DNA of 41,213 nucleotides from Chlorobiaceae bacterium (lineage in GTDB: Bacteria; Bacteroidota; Chlorobiia; Chlorobiales; Chlorobiaceae), in NCBI GenBank assembly GCA_016927285.1, contig JAFGMZ010000127.1, positions 1 to 41,213 on the forward strand. Direction: 5' to 3'. A program made the translations under genes and the position numbers. The stretch's first letter is position 1, and the number at the start of each line of letters is the position of its first letter. This document shows positions 28,323 through 39,000 of this stretch, piece after piece. The notes under the pieces were generated by a model, which had not been told where the DNA came from, did not search any database, and saw only the letters and a program-made list of their open reading frames with translations.

Positions 28323-30026
28323 ATGTTCAAACCAAAGTTCTTCAGCGTTCTTTCCGAAATCACTCCTCAACAATTTTCCAGAGATCTTAACGCCGGCATC
28401 CTGGTCGGCATCGTCGCACTCCCTCTTGCCATAGCTTTTGCAATCGCTTCAGGAGTCTCACCTGAAAAAGGACTTATTACCGCCGTCATCGGCGGTTTTC
28501 TGGTATCGTTCCTCGGCGGCAGCCGGGTACAGATCGGCGGACCGACGGGAGCTTTCATCGTTATTCTTTACGGCATCGTAGAACAGTATGGCGTAAATGG
28601 GCTCATGATCGCCACCATGATGGCCGGGGTTATCCTTATGCTGATGGGATTCGCCCAGTTCGGTTCGCTTATCAAGTTCATTCCCTACCCTGTCGTGGTA
28701 GGATTCACCAGCGGCATAGCGGTCATCATCTTTTCAAGCCAGATAAGCGATTTTCTCGGTCTTTCGATTGAAAAGGTTCCCGCCGACTTCATTGAAAAAT
28801 GGATAACCTACGCGACGCATCTCACCTCAATCAACCCGGAAAGCTTTCTGATCGGCATGTTGTCGCTTATCATCATCATCTTCTGGCCGAAAATATCGAG
28901 GAAAATCCCGGGTTCGATTATTTCCCTGATCGCGGCAACCCTGATCGTAAAGTTTGCGGGGCTTGACGTCGCCACAATCGAGTCCCGCTTCGGAGAAATT
29001 CCCTCAACGATTCCCGCCCCCTCCATACCGGTATTCGATTTCGCCACCGTAAAAGAACTCATCATGCCGGCAACGACCATTGCCCTGCTCGGAGCCATTG
29101 AAGCCCTGCTTTCGGCTGTTGTTTCCGACGGCATGATAGGAAGCCGGCACAAATCGAACATGGAGCTGGTAGCTCAGGGAGCGGCAAACATCATCACCCC
29201 GCTTTTCGGCGGCATTCCGGTCACGGGAGCCATCGCTCGCACGGCGACCAACGTTAAAAACGGCGGGAGAACGCCTGTCGCAGGCATGGTACACGCCATA
29301 ACGCTGCTCGCCATCATGCTGCTTTTCGGCGGATGGGCAAAACTCATTCCCATGCCGACTCTTGCCGCCATCCTGATCGTGGTAGCATGGAACATGAGCG
29401 AACACCGGGTATTCCGCCAGCTGCTCAAAAGCCCGCGAGGAGACGTCATCGTACTCCTGACGACATTCGGGCTGACGGTTGTTTTCGATCTTACTATTGC
29501 AATCGAAATCGGCATGCTGCTCGCCGTTCTGCTTTTCATGCAGCATATGGCCGGAATCACCAACATCGGAATGGTAACCGGCGAACTCAAAGACCGAGAA
29601 GAAGAAGACGATCCCAACACGATCAGGACCCGATCCATTCCTGACGGGGTTGAAGTATTCGAAATCAGCGGAGCAATGTTCTTCGGAGCCGCATCGAAGT
29701 TCAAGGATGCCATGCACATTGTCGAAAAGAAACCATTGATCCGCATTATCCGCATGAGAAAAGTACTCTCCATTGATGCAACCGGCCTCAATATGCTCCG
29801 CGAACTGCTCGTCGACTCCAGAAAAACCGGCATCCAGCTTGTCCTCTCGGGAGTCCACGCACACCCGCTTTTCGCCATGCAGCAATACGGCATCTACGAC
29901 GAAATCGGCGAGGAGAACATTTTCGGCAATATAGACGACGCCCTCGACCGATCAAGAGAACTCCTCGGCCTGCCGAAAACCGGAAGAACAGAAAACTTCG
30001 TACCTTCGGTAGAACGGGAAAAGTAA
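28323..30026 (+). CDS. SulP-family anion transporter with STAS domain
   Basis: [84 protein letters not shown]. Confidence 0.95.
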   Translation: MFKPKFFSVLSEITPQQFSRDLNAGILVGIVALPLAIAFAIASGVSPEKGLITAVIGGFLVSFLGGSRVQIGGPTGAFIVILYGIVEQYGVNGLMIATMMAGVILMLMGFAQFGSLIKFIPYPVVVGFTSGIAVIIFSSQISDFLGLSIEKVPADFIEKWITYATHLTSINPESFLIGMLSLIIIIFWPKISRKIPGSIISLIAATLIVKFAGLDVATIESRFGEIPSTIPAPSIPVFDFATVKELIMPATTIALLGAIEALLSAVVSDGMIGSRHKSNMELVAQGAANIITPLFGGIPVTGAIARTATNVKNGGRTPVAGMVHAITLLAIMLLFGGWAKLIPMPTLAAILIVVAWNMSEHRVFRQLLKSPRGDVIVLLTTFGLTVVFDLTIAIEIGMLLAVLLFMQHMAGITNIGMVTGELKDREEEDDPNTIRTRSIPDGVEVFEISGAMFFGAASKFKDAMHIVEKKPLIRIIRMRKVLSIDATGLNMLRELLVDSRKTGIQLVLSGVHAHPLFAMQQYGIYDEIGEENIFGNIDDALDRSRELLGLPKTGRTENFVPSVEREK

Positions 30027-30039
30027 ACGCGAAAGACAT

Positions 30040-30709
30040 ATCCGACGCTCCTCGTCCGGGAGCAGCTTTTGCTGACGCATCAAGGGAGTATTATTCGCTC
30101 CGCTTACGGTTTTATCGCACTCCACTCGGCGTAAAATTTTTCTCTTTCTTCAGTCTCTCACTTGACGGCTGGATAGCAAAGAAAAGAATCGAGCAAAGAG
30201 AAGCAAGCAATCTTCCCCTCCTTACTCCCGGGTAGCAACCCGTCCGACACCCCTGCGCGAACCGCGCCGGTTCATCCGTGCTAATCCGATTTCAATCAGC
30301 GGAAACCGCGTTCTTCCTCTTATTGCTGGATAGCCTGACAGGTCGATAACTCAATAAATGAAAAGCTTAACACAACCACCCGGTCAACGCTCTTCCATAA
30401 ATCTGTGCCAATCCGTGTTAATCCGTGGGCAACATCTCCCTCCTCAATCCCCCGGTACACCGACAAATCGAGGACTGAAACCCATATTATGGGGGCGGAC
30501 TCATCTTTCCCGAGGTTTGCACCCCGGGCTACAAACAGGTCGCTCCTCCGGAGCGTTCATCCAACGCTCATCAGTCCGTGAAAATCCGTGGATAAAAATC
30601 CTCCTCTTTTCTTCAACTCCTCACTCCCGGGCGGCATCCTGCCCGATACTCCCGCAATGCGAAGCAAGCGATACTCCCTCTTCCAACTCAAGGCTCACCG
30701 CCCACATCT
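30040..30709. repeat. Composite intergenic repeat, copy R2 (long)
   Basis: Contains atttcaatcagcggaaaccgcg, gctggatagcctgacaggtcgataactcaat, aatctgtgccaatccgtgttaatccgtgggcaac, cagtccgtgaaaatccgtgg. Confidence 0.8.
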
Positions 30710-30967
30710 TCAATCTTTACTGCTATAGGTCCTGATGCTCGCTATTGCTTTCATGTCATAGTAGGTATTCACCGCAGCGCCTTCAGCGCCATCCTCTGTC
30801 ACCCGCAGGAAAAGGTCGCTGATAAACAGGACAGCATCCTCATAAATCTTGCCCTCGTTGATCTGCAGCTTTACCCCCTTTCGGATTTTACGCGACATGG
30901 TCCCGTGCAGAGGAACCGAAGCATACTCAAGAACTTTTTCCCATGCCTGCACATTGCTTTCGGCCAT
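30710..30967 (-). CDS. Hypothetical protein (85 aa)
   Basis: Complete ORF with plausible composition; preceded by AT-rich divergent intergenic region. Confidence 0.65.
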   Translation of the reverse strand: MAESNVQAWEKVLEYASVPLHGTMSRKIRKGVKLQINEGKIYEDAVLFISDLFLRVTEDGAEGAAVNTYYDMKAIASIRTYSSKD

Positions 30968-31102
30968 CGAACCCTCCTCCTTCTATTATTATTGCAAAAT
31001 TGAAACTATTGCTTAGTATATATTGTAATATATAATATTATTCTTAATTTTTTATTTAATTTTACCAATTATCCTTCTTTTTTTAACATATAATACAAAA
31101 CC

Positions 31103-31411
31103 ATGGAACAGACATTAAAACCACTCGGAAACGTCATGCAGCTGCTTGAAGAACTTGGACATGAGGTAACCTATGCCTATGAAGACCTGGTATTCGTCAA
31201 CCATAGCGACTTTCTACTCCAGTTCGGCGAAACCGGCTCAGTATTACACCTTTTTTTCAATAACGATTGCACAAAAAAAGAAGCCGATGCAATAGAAGAA
31301 AGCCTTATTCCTGCCGCAGACAAAAAAGGGTTGTCCATAACTACCAAGGGACGTTACAGCCTCAGCGAACAACCTGATGAAAACCTGCAGATCCGATTTT
31401 TCAACATCTGA
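31103..31411 (+). CDS. Hypothetical protein (102 aa)
   Basis: Complete ORF after AT-rich region, divergent from the preceding gene. Confidence 0.65.
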   Translation: MEQTLKPLGNVMQLLEELGHEVTYAYEDLVFVNHSDFLLQFGETGSVLHLFFNNDCTKKEADAIEESLIPAADKKGLSITTKGRYSLSEQPDENLQIRFFNI

Positions 31412-31571
31412 AGCCTGATAACCACCTTGTCGAAAACGGGATAAACAAATGCTGTAAAAGTATTCTTAAATAACAGGAACCATTTCGAGCCGGAAATCCT
31501 TGTATCAAAAAGAAGTGAAGGTTTCATCAACCGATTTTAGCGTAAAAGCTTTTTAATGCAGTTTCCGGCTT

Positions 31572-31964
31572 ATGGCAACTTGGTACGACACACTAAGAAA
31601 ACCCGCGTTCACACCACCGAAAAATGTTTTCGATCCGGTTTGGACTGCCCTTTACGTATTTATTTTTTCAGCACTTGCAGTTTACTATCTTTCGCCGGCA
31701 AAAGGCAACATCATTACTGTCAGTGTTTTATTGCTGATCCATTTTACCGCAAGTTTCAGTTGGACAATGCTTTTTTTCAAGCAAAAAAAAATCCTGGCGG
31801 CGCTGCTCGACCTCCTCGTTATAGACATAACGCTGTTGGCGGTCATCATCCTGTTTTTTCAGGTCAGTACTCTGGCTGGTTTTCTTCTTATCCCCTATTT
31901 CGGATGGGGACTTTTTGCCGCATACATCAACTGGGGCATTTACCGGTTAAACGCACAACCATAA
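31572..31964 (+). CDS. TspO/MBR family protein
   Basis: WYDTLRKPAFTPPKNVFDPVWTALYVFIFSALAVY..FSWTMLFF..LLIPYFGWGLFAAYINWGIYRLN. Confidence 0.92.
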   Translation: MATWYDTLRKPAFTPPKNVFDPVWTALYVFIFSALAVYYLSPAKGNIITVSVLLLIHFTASFSWTMLFFKQKKILAALLDLLVIDITLLAVIILFFQVSTLAGFLLIPYFGWGLFAAYINWGIYRLNAQP

Positions 31965-31986
31965 ATCAGCAACAAGCCGGATTTAC

Positions 31987-32430
31987 ATGAAATACTCTGA
32001 GGCGCGTCAAGGACGTATCTTTATTATACGTCTCGAAGACGGAGAAATCGTGCATGAACAGCTCGAGCAGTTCGCGCGCGATAATCTCATCGAACGGGCC
32101 CATCTTATAATCATCGGTGGAGCCGACAAAGGAAGCCGCCTGGTCGTAGGTCCTGAAGAAAGCCGATCCCTGCCGGTCATGCCGATGACGCATGAACTTT
32201 ACGATGCGCATGAGATTACCGGAACAGGCACCATATTTCCCGATGACGAGGGAAATATGGTATTGCACCTGCATATGGCTTGCGGCCGTGAAGAAAACAC
32301 CGTAACCGGATGCATTCGTAACGGCGTGAGGGTATGGCATGTCATGGAAGTAGTCCTTACTGAACTCCTCGAAAACACCGCATCGAGGCAGCCCGACCCC
32401 ATTACAGGATTCAAACTGCTCATTCCATAA
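31987..32430 (+). CDS. PPC domain (DUF296) protein
   Basis: FIIRLEDGEIVHEQLEQFARDNLIERAHLIIIGGADKGSRL..HEITGTGTIFPDDEGNMVLHLHMACGR. Confidence 0.88.
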   Translation: MKYSEARQGRIFIIRLEDGEIVHEQLEQFARDNLIERAHLIIIGGADKGSRLVVGPEESRSLPVMPMTHELYDAHEITGTGTIFPDDEGNMVLHLHMACGREENTVTGCIRNGVRVWHVMEVVLTELLENTASRQPDPITGFKLLIP

Positions 32431-32439
32431 AAAGGGGTA

Positions 32440-32689
32440 TAGGGTGATTCAATTGATAATTGAAAGTTGACAATGGAGAGTTGAGAGTGGGAAATGAAAT
32501 CAATGCTTCAATCAGCGGGAACCGCGCTCTTTCTCTTCATGGCTGGGTAGCCAGACAGCTCGACAGCTCAATAGCAAGAAAAAATAACCCGGAGCGCTTA
32601 ACCCAATAATCCGTGTCAATCCGTGAAAATCCGTGGGCAAAAAATCTTCCTCTTCTCTTCCCCAACTCCCGTCTCCTTTCCCTGGAAAT
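32440..32689. repeat. Composite intergenic repeat, copy R3
   Basis: caattgataattgaaagttgacaatggagagttgagagtgg, then atcagcgggaaccgcgctctttctcttcatggctgggtagccagacagctcgacagctcaatagcaagaaa, then aatccgtgtcaatccgtgaaaatccgtgggcaaaaaatcttcctcttc. Confidence 0.9.
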
Positions 32690-33793
32690 TCACAGGAAAG
32701 GATTGCCGGCAAACTCCAGACCGAGCGAACCGGCAAGCGCCTTGTGCGTCAGCGTCCCGTTCCAGACGTTCAATCCGCCCGCCAGACCGGGCATCATTAC
32801 CATTGCGCTCTCGAAACCGAGATCTGCGATTCTCCGTATATAGGGCAGCGTAGCGCCGCTCAGAGCCTCGGTCGACGTACGCGGATAGGCAGCAGGCATA
32901 TTGCCGACGCAATAATGTATAATACCCTCGTCGACGAAAACCGGATCGTCATGCGTCGTAGGCTTCGACGTATCGAAACATCCACCCTGATCAATGGCGA
33001 TATCGACAAATACCGCCCCCCTTTTAACAACGGACAACATGTCGCGCGTCACCATTCTGGGCGCCGCTGCGCCAGGAACAAGCACGGCTCCAACCAGAAG
33101 ATCGACCGATGAGAGTTGATCCTCGATATGTTGTTCAGTGGAGTAGAGGGTGTGGACCTGTGGAGGCAGGGCTGATTCGAGATAGCGCATGCGTTCATGA
33201 TCAAGTTCGAGCACGGTCACATCCGCGCCGAAAGCCGCAGCAGCCCGCGCTGCCTGCATACCGGCTGAACCACCGCCGAGAATCGTCACCCTGGCCGGCA
33301 GCACACCGGGAACGCCGCCAAGCAGGATGCCGGACCCTCCGTACTGATGAGCAAGAAAACAGCTTCCCATGAGCACGCTCATCTTGCCGGCAATTTCGCT
33401 CATCGGAGCAAGCAATGGCAAGCGCCCTGCATCCTCAACGGTTTCATAAGCCAAACCGGTAACCCCCGACGCAAGAAGAGCTTTGGCAAGCAAATGATTT
33501 CCGGCCAGATGCAGGTAGGTGAAGACCATCAGCTCCTTTCTGAAAAAGCCGTACTCCTCTTCGAGCGGCTCCTTCACCTTAACGACAAGATCACACCACC
33601 AGACCTCCGCAGCGCGTTTAACCATAACAGCTCCTGCCCGACGGTACTTGTCATCGCCGAAACCGCTGCTCTCCCCTGCACCGCTCTGTACAACCACGCG
33701 ATGCCCGCCACTCACCAGATGCCTTACACCCGAAGGCGTACAGGCAACCCTGGTCTCTCCACACTTTATTTCTTTTGGAATTCCTATATGCAT
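32690..33793 (-). CDS. ald: Alanine dehydrogenase
   Basis: [55 protein letters not shown]..; [29 protein letters not shown]. Confidence 0.95.
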   Translation of the reverse strand: MHIGIPKEIKCGETRVACTPSGVRHLVSGGHRVVVQSGAGESSGFGDDKYRRAGAVMVKRAAEVWWCDLVVKVKEPLEEEYGFFRKELMVFTYLHLAGNHLLAKALLASGVTGLAYETVEDAGRLPLLAPMSEIAGKMSVLMGSCFLAHQYGGSGILLGGVPGVLPARVTILGGGSAGMQAARAAAAFGADVTVLELDHERMRYLESALPPQVHTLYSTEQHIEDQLSSVDLLVGAVLVPGAAAPRMVTRDMLSVVKRGAVFVDIAIDQGGCFDTSKPTTHDDPVFVDEGIIHYCVGNMPAAYPRTSTEALSGATLPYIRRIADLGFESAMVMMPGLAGGLNVWNGTLTHKALAGSLGLEFAGNPFL

Positions 33794-33951
33794 AGCTCAA
33801 ACTGGATGATATTGATGAGTTTACAGTAAAAATATACGAAGATTGGACGATATCGAACCTCGTACATGAAAGCTGTTTTTTTCAACCTTACCATTGTATC
33901 TTGCTTATACACTCAATCAACAACTTGAAAATACGTTATTTCAGAATAACC

Positions 33952-34224
33952 ATGAGCTTTTTCGGAGAACTCTCCTGGTGGCTGCTGCTTGCATTCGGAA
34001 TCATTATTGCGACCCTGCCGTCGATCATCCGGCCCTTCAGGGCTGTACCTCTGTTCATAATCATACTGCTCTGGTTCGGCATGCTGGCTGCAATGTGGCT
34101 CAGGTTCGATGCTTCTGCCGCACTTACAGGATGTTTGATCTCGCTGACGGTGGGGGGGCTGGCCTTTCTTCTCGCTGTTTTTTTTACCGGCCTCGATCTG
34201 ATGGCAAAGAAACGCTACCGATGA
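33952..34224 (+). CDS. Small hydrophobic membrane protein
   Basis: MSFFGELSWWLLLAFGIIIATLPSIIRPFRAVPLFIIILLWFGMLAAMW..; about three predicted TM segments. Confidence 0.6.
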   Translation: MSFFGELSWWLLLAFGIIIATLPSIIRPFRAVPLFIIILLWFGMLAAMWLRFDASAALTGCLISLTVGGLAFLLAVFFTGLDLMAKKRYR

Positions 34225-34245
34225 AAACGAACAATAACGAATACG

Positions 34246-35061
34246 TCAAACCCGTAAAACCGCCCAGACAGGAATATGGCGCGATGCGGTTTTCATCTGC
34301 ATTTCGTGCAGATGCCTATCCGGATCATACGTTTCAAGCAGCCTCTTGAACGACGGAGAGTGGTTCATATGCACCGTATGACACAGCTCATGCAGCAACA
34401 CTGAACGAACAAGGTGTGGAGGAAGAAAAATGAGCTTGGCATTCAGGGTTATGGTGCCGCTGCTCGAACAACTGCCCCAGCGCGACTTTTGCAGACGAAT
34501 GCCGGATCTCTTGAAACTGAATCCATGAAGCATGGCAAGTCGCGTCAGTTCGGGAAACAGAAGATCTGCCGCCTTATGTTTCAGCCACATCTGCAGTACG
34601 GCTCTGCATAAACCCGTACTGCCAGTCTTGCCGGAAATATGCAGGGTCCCTCCTGGATCTATGCTATAGGCAACCCCATCATCAAACCTGCGCTCGTAGC
34701 AAATCCGAATATGTTCACCTGAAAAAAGAATCTCTATGCTTTCCGGAAGAAGATCCGGGGAAATCCGGCGTAACTCCTGATGAACACTCGCCAGTCGCTC
34801 CGCCGCAGCCCTGATCCACTCCCTATGACGCAACAGAACTTTCGTAACCGATGCCCTGTCGTACCCGGGAGGAACAACGATAACGAGTCCCTCGTGTAGC
34901 ACCATCTTCAGCCGCACATACTTCGATCGGGCATGCACCCTGACGGAACAGATTATCCCGTCGATTTCCATCTTCGAAGACTCATCGTTCATGCTCCCGT
35001 GAGAGGTCTCGGCGACGGTTCGGTTCCGCCAATTACTTTCTGATATGGCTGACCGCATCAA
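34246..35061 (-). CDS. YgjP-like/SprT-type M48 metallopeptidase domain protein
   Basis: KSRWGSCSSSGTITLNAKLIFLPPHLVRSVLLHELCHTVHMNHSPSFKRLLE: HExxH plus downstream H. Start codon uncertain (overlaps upstream gene). Confidence 0.88.
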   Translation of the reverse strand: MMRSAISESNWRNRTVAETSHGSMNDESSKMEIDGIICSVRVHARSKYVRLKMVLHEGLVIVVPPGYDRASVTKVLLRHREWIRAAAERLASVHQELRRISPDLLPESIEILFSGEHIRICYERRFDDGVAYSIDPGGTLHISGKTGSTGLCRAVLQMWLKHKAADLLFPELTRLAMLHGFSFKRSGIRLQKSRWGSCSSSGTITLNAKLIFLPPHLVRSVLLHELCHTVHMNHSPSFKRLLETYDPDRHLHEMQMKTASRHIPVWAVLRV

Positions 35062-36025
35062 CCTGCTGCGAAAATAGATCCGTAAAAATGCTCATAACCG
35101 TCCGCTTCCTCACCTTGATGTTGAGCGTAACAGACATGCCGGACTGCAGATAGATTTTCCGTCCGTTTGCGGTAAGAAACTGCTTGTCAAGTTGGGTCTT
35201 TATAGGAAAATGATAATACTTGATGATATCGTCCGGCGGAAGCACGTCGGAACCCACCCAGATGACTTTCCCCTTGATGTCGCCGAACTCCGCATAAGGA
35301 AAGGCGTCGAGTCTGACATCCACCGGCAGATTCTCAAACACGAATCCGATATCCTGATTCGAAATATAAGCCCTTGCCGTCAACTGATCTTTCGGAACAA
35401 CTTTCAGAATGATCTGCCCCTGGCTGACCACTGTACCCGGCTTAACCTGAAGATCGAAAATAGTACCGTCCACCGGAGCGGTTATGCCTTCGTACCCGGT
35501 TGCCTGATTGGCCATGTAACTCTGCTTGTTGATCTGCTCGGAAAGATCAGCAATCTGTGCCTGCAGCTTCAAAACATCGAGTTTTTTCTGCTCCACTTCG
35601 AACTCGGAAACAGCTGAACTCTGCAGGAGACTGCGCAGTTTCGAGAGCATGACCGATTCGGTAGAGTACTGCTGACGCGCATTTGATAGCGCTATCTGCA
35701 ACGATTTCAGCTTCGACTCCTCGCCGACCGACAGTACGGGAACCAGTTCGAGCAGCACATCCCCTTTCTTAACCCGCTGGCCATCTTCGACATTGAGTTT
35801 GCTCACCTCGCCCTCGATGGCCGCCTGCACGCTCTTCACCTCACCTGTCGGTTCGAGCTTTCCCGTAGCTGGAATCGTAACATCGATTTTGGCAATCGAG
35901 GCCCAGACGATGAATCCGGCAAAAGCGACGACAAGTACCCAGAGAATCGCCCTGGGAACAGCGGAGGATTGGCTGAACACTTCGCCCTGACCTATCAGAT
36001 CGTCGGAAAATGGATTCTTCATCAT
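35033..36025 (-). CDS. Type I secretion membrane fusion protein (HlyD family)
   Basis: IDVTIPATGKLEPTGEVKSVQAAIEGEVSKLNVEDGQRVKKGDVLLEL..ITAPVDGTIFDLQVKPGTVVSQGQIILKVVP; starts at an ATGA overlap with the ABC gene. Confidence 0.93.
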   Translation of the reverse strand: MMKNPFSDDLIGQGEVFSQSSAVPRAILWVLVVAFAGFIVWASIAKIDVTIPATGKLEPTGEVKSVQAAIEGEVSKLNVEDGQRVKKGDVLLELVPVLSVGEESKLKSLQIALSNARQQYSTESVMLSKLRSLLQSSAVSEFEVEQKKLDVLKLQAQIADLSEQINKQSYMANQATGYEGITAPVDGTIFDLQVKPGTVVSQGQIILKVVPKDQLTARAYISNQDIGFVFENLPVDVRLDAFPYAEFGDIKGKVIWVGSDVLPPDDIIKYYHFPIKTQLDKQFLTANGRKIYLQSGMSVTLNIKVRKRTVMSIFTDLFSQQVDAVSHIRK

Positions 36026-39000
36026 ACTCCTCCCTCCAGCGCAGGAATCGAAGCTGACTGTTTCTGGAAAAGAGAATAATAACGCCCTTTCTTATCCATG
36101 AGGTCGCAATGCAAGCCAGCCTCATCGATACAGCCATCATGAAAACAGAGAATCATCGAAGCGTCTTTTACCGAATTGATCCTGTGTGTGATAAAAAGAA
36201 CGGTTTTACCCCTGAATGCCCGTATGAGGTTATCGGTAAGCTTGCTTTCCGTCTGAGGATCGAGTGCGCTGGTCGCCTCGTCGAGTATTATCATGCCGGG
36301 GTTCTGCAAAATCGTACGCGCAATGGCTATACGCTGACGCTGACCGCCCGATAGCGACGAACCTTTTTCGCCAACCGGCGTATTGTAGCCTGTCGGCAGA
36401 GCCATAATAAAATCGTGAGCCTCTGCGATCTTCGCCGCACGGATGATATCGGCATCGCTGGCCTCGGGATTGGTTAGCGCGATATTCTCCTTCACAGACA
36501 CGTTGAACAGCATGGGATCCTGCGGCACTATACCGATCTGGCTCCTGAGCGAGTGCAGTTCGACCTTGCCGATATCGTAATTATCGATAAATATCCGCCC
36601 CTCTTCGAGGGTGTATAACCTCTGAATAAGTTTGGCAAAAGTACTCTTGCCCGAACCGCTCTCGCCAACGATACCGACGAAAGAACCGGCAGGAATGGAA
36701 ATGCTCACGTTTTTGAGTACCATAGGCGTATTCTCTCTGAACCGGAACGAAACATTCTCGCACATAATTTCGCCCTTCACGAGAGGCAGCGGAATCTGCG
36801 CAAGCTGCTCCTTGCCGCCTTCCTGCGGCGTATCGACAATGTCAGCAAGCCGTTCGAGCGACATGCCGGTCTCCTGGAAATTCTGCCAGAGCTGCGCAAG
36901 CCTCATAACCGGGCTGGTAATGTAGCCTGCGATAATGCGGAAAGCGATCAGCTGGCCAAGCGTCAGCTCGTTGTTCAGAACAAGGTAGGCGCCGGCCCAG
37001 ATCACGATCAGACCGGAAAGTTTGCTGAGGAACGAGTTGGTGGAATTGGCAAGCGTACCGGTAACCACCGGTTTGAAACCGTCCCTTACATACCCGGCAT
37101 ATTTCTCCTGCCAGTTCCAGCGAGCCCGAAGCTCGATATTCTGCGATTTCACGGTCTGAATACCTGAAAGCACCTCGATAAGATAAGCATTGGTTTCTCC
37201 GTGACGAACGGCTTTTTCACGCAGTTGCTTGCGAATAACCGGAGAAACGATGAAAGTTACCAGGCCGATAAGAGGAATTACCGAGAGCGAAAGCAGGGCA
37301 AGTTTCCAGCTGAAGGCGAACAGCACGACGACATAGATAATCGAAAACAATGCATCGAGCACCACGCTCAGAGCCGTTCCGGTCAGGAACTGGCGGATCC
37401 GTTCAAGTTCGCCTATTCGGGAACTCAACTCACCGACCGGACGCTTTTCGAAAAAGCGCAGCGGCAGACGAAGCAGATGATCAATCACCTCGGAACCGAG
37501 AGATACGTCCATCCTGTTGGTAGTATCGACAAACAGGTAAGTCTTCAGACTCGACAAAAGCGCTTCGAGCACGGCGATTGCCAGCATGAACAGGCCAAGC
37601 ACATGCAGCGTGGAGTAGCTGTTACGCACGATAACCTGATCGATGATGATCATGAACATCAGCGGATTGACGAGCGTCATGATCTGGGTAAAAAACGAAG
37701 CGATCATCACCTCGCCCAGTACGTTTCTGTGCTTTCTTATAGAAGGCAGAAACCAGTCGAAACCAAACTTTTTCTGCGGGGTATCGGCCTTGACGTCAAG
37801 CACAAGAGCTTCCCCCTTACTGGCCCATACCTCCCAGAACTCTCGCACACCGAATACTTTCACCCCGCTCTCGGAAGGAATCGCAACAGCGACCTCTTTG
37901 GCCGTAACCTGGTAAAGCACCGCAAAGCTCTCGTTCCACCGAATCAGCGCCGGCACCTTCAACCGGGATAATGCCGGCTCCTGAAAGGTCACGACCTGCG
38001 CCTTCAACCCAAGAAGTACGGCGACGCCTCCGCAATCCTGGATGGAAATCTTGCCGTTCTGCTTAAACTGGTTGCCGATGACGCTCCTGATCAGATCCTT
38101 TTTAACCGGAACGCTGAGTTGCTTGCCGAGCATGAGAAAACAGGCCATGGTCTCTTCTACGAGCGATCCCTTCGCCTTGACGAATGGAAAACCTTTCGAA
38201 CGAACAGGCTCTTCTCCGGTTTCAGGGATATAGTCGAAAGAATCGGCTCTCTCTTCCTGGAATCCGGTAAACGATTGCCCGTCATCCCCTTCGGCTGCAG
38301 CATCCTGACCCGATATGAATGAGGCCTCAAAACAAGAGAGATCCAAACCGACCAGACGCATCGATGACGATGCAGGAATACCCTTTTCAGGATCTGAAAA
38401 TACCGATCCTGAAGGATAGGCGTTGTTGTCGCTCCTGCTCACTAACCATTGCAGGGTGCTTTCGGGAACGCTTCTTGAAAATCCGGAATCGACCACATCG
38501 GCAGTTGCAAGAAGATGAGCCGCAAGATCCTTTATCCCAGAAAATCCTGATTTCCGGATTCGAGCATCCCTTGCAGGATCCTGAGCGAGAACCAAATCGA
38601 TAAGAACGCAGATTTCCGAAAGATCGGTTAACTTCGACAACTTCTTCGACAGAGACTGTGCCGCATTGACAACGGCACTCAGCGCCGTTACCGGAATTTT
38701 CAGAAAAACGGCATCTTCGGAAGCCGTAATGATTTCGGTAGGCTGCCGACGCATCAGACTGACCCATCCGAACATCTCACCTGGACCAAGCAACCGTAAG
38801 GTCTGAACTGAGCCGGTTGCATTATCCTGATAAAGAGACCTGACGCGCCCCGAACTGATGACATACAAGCCATCCGGCATCAGACCCTTGCCGATAACCG
38901 GTTTGCCTATAGTGGCTTGCTCGACCGAACAGATACCGGCAAGCATTGCTTGCGTTTCAGGCTTCAGTCCCGAAAAGAGGTCAATACCGGCTATGATCCG

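Noticed and set aside
29004-29885. 293-aa minus-strand ORF
   Set aside because: Antisense shadow of the SulP transporter; biased H/D/N-rich composition.
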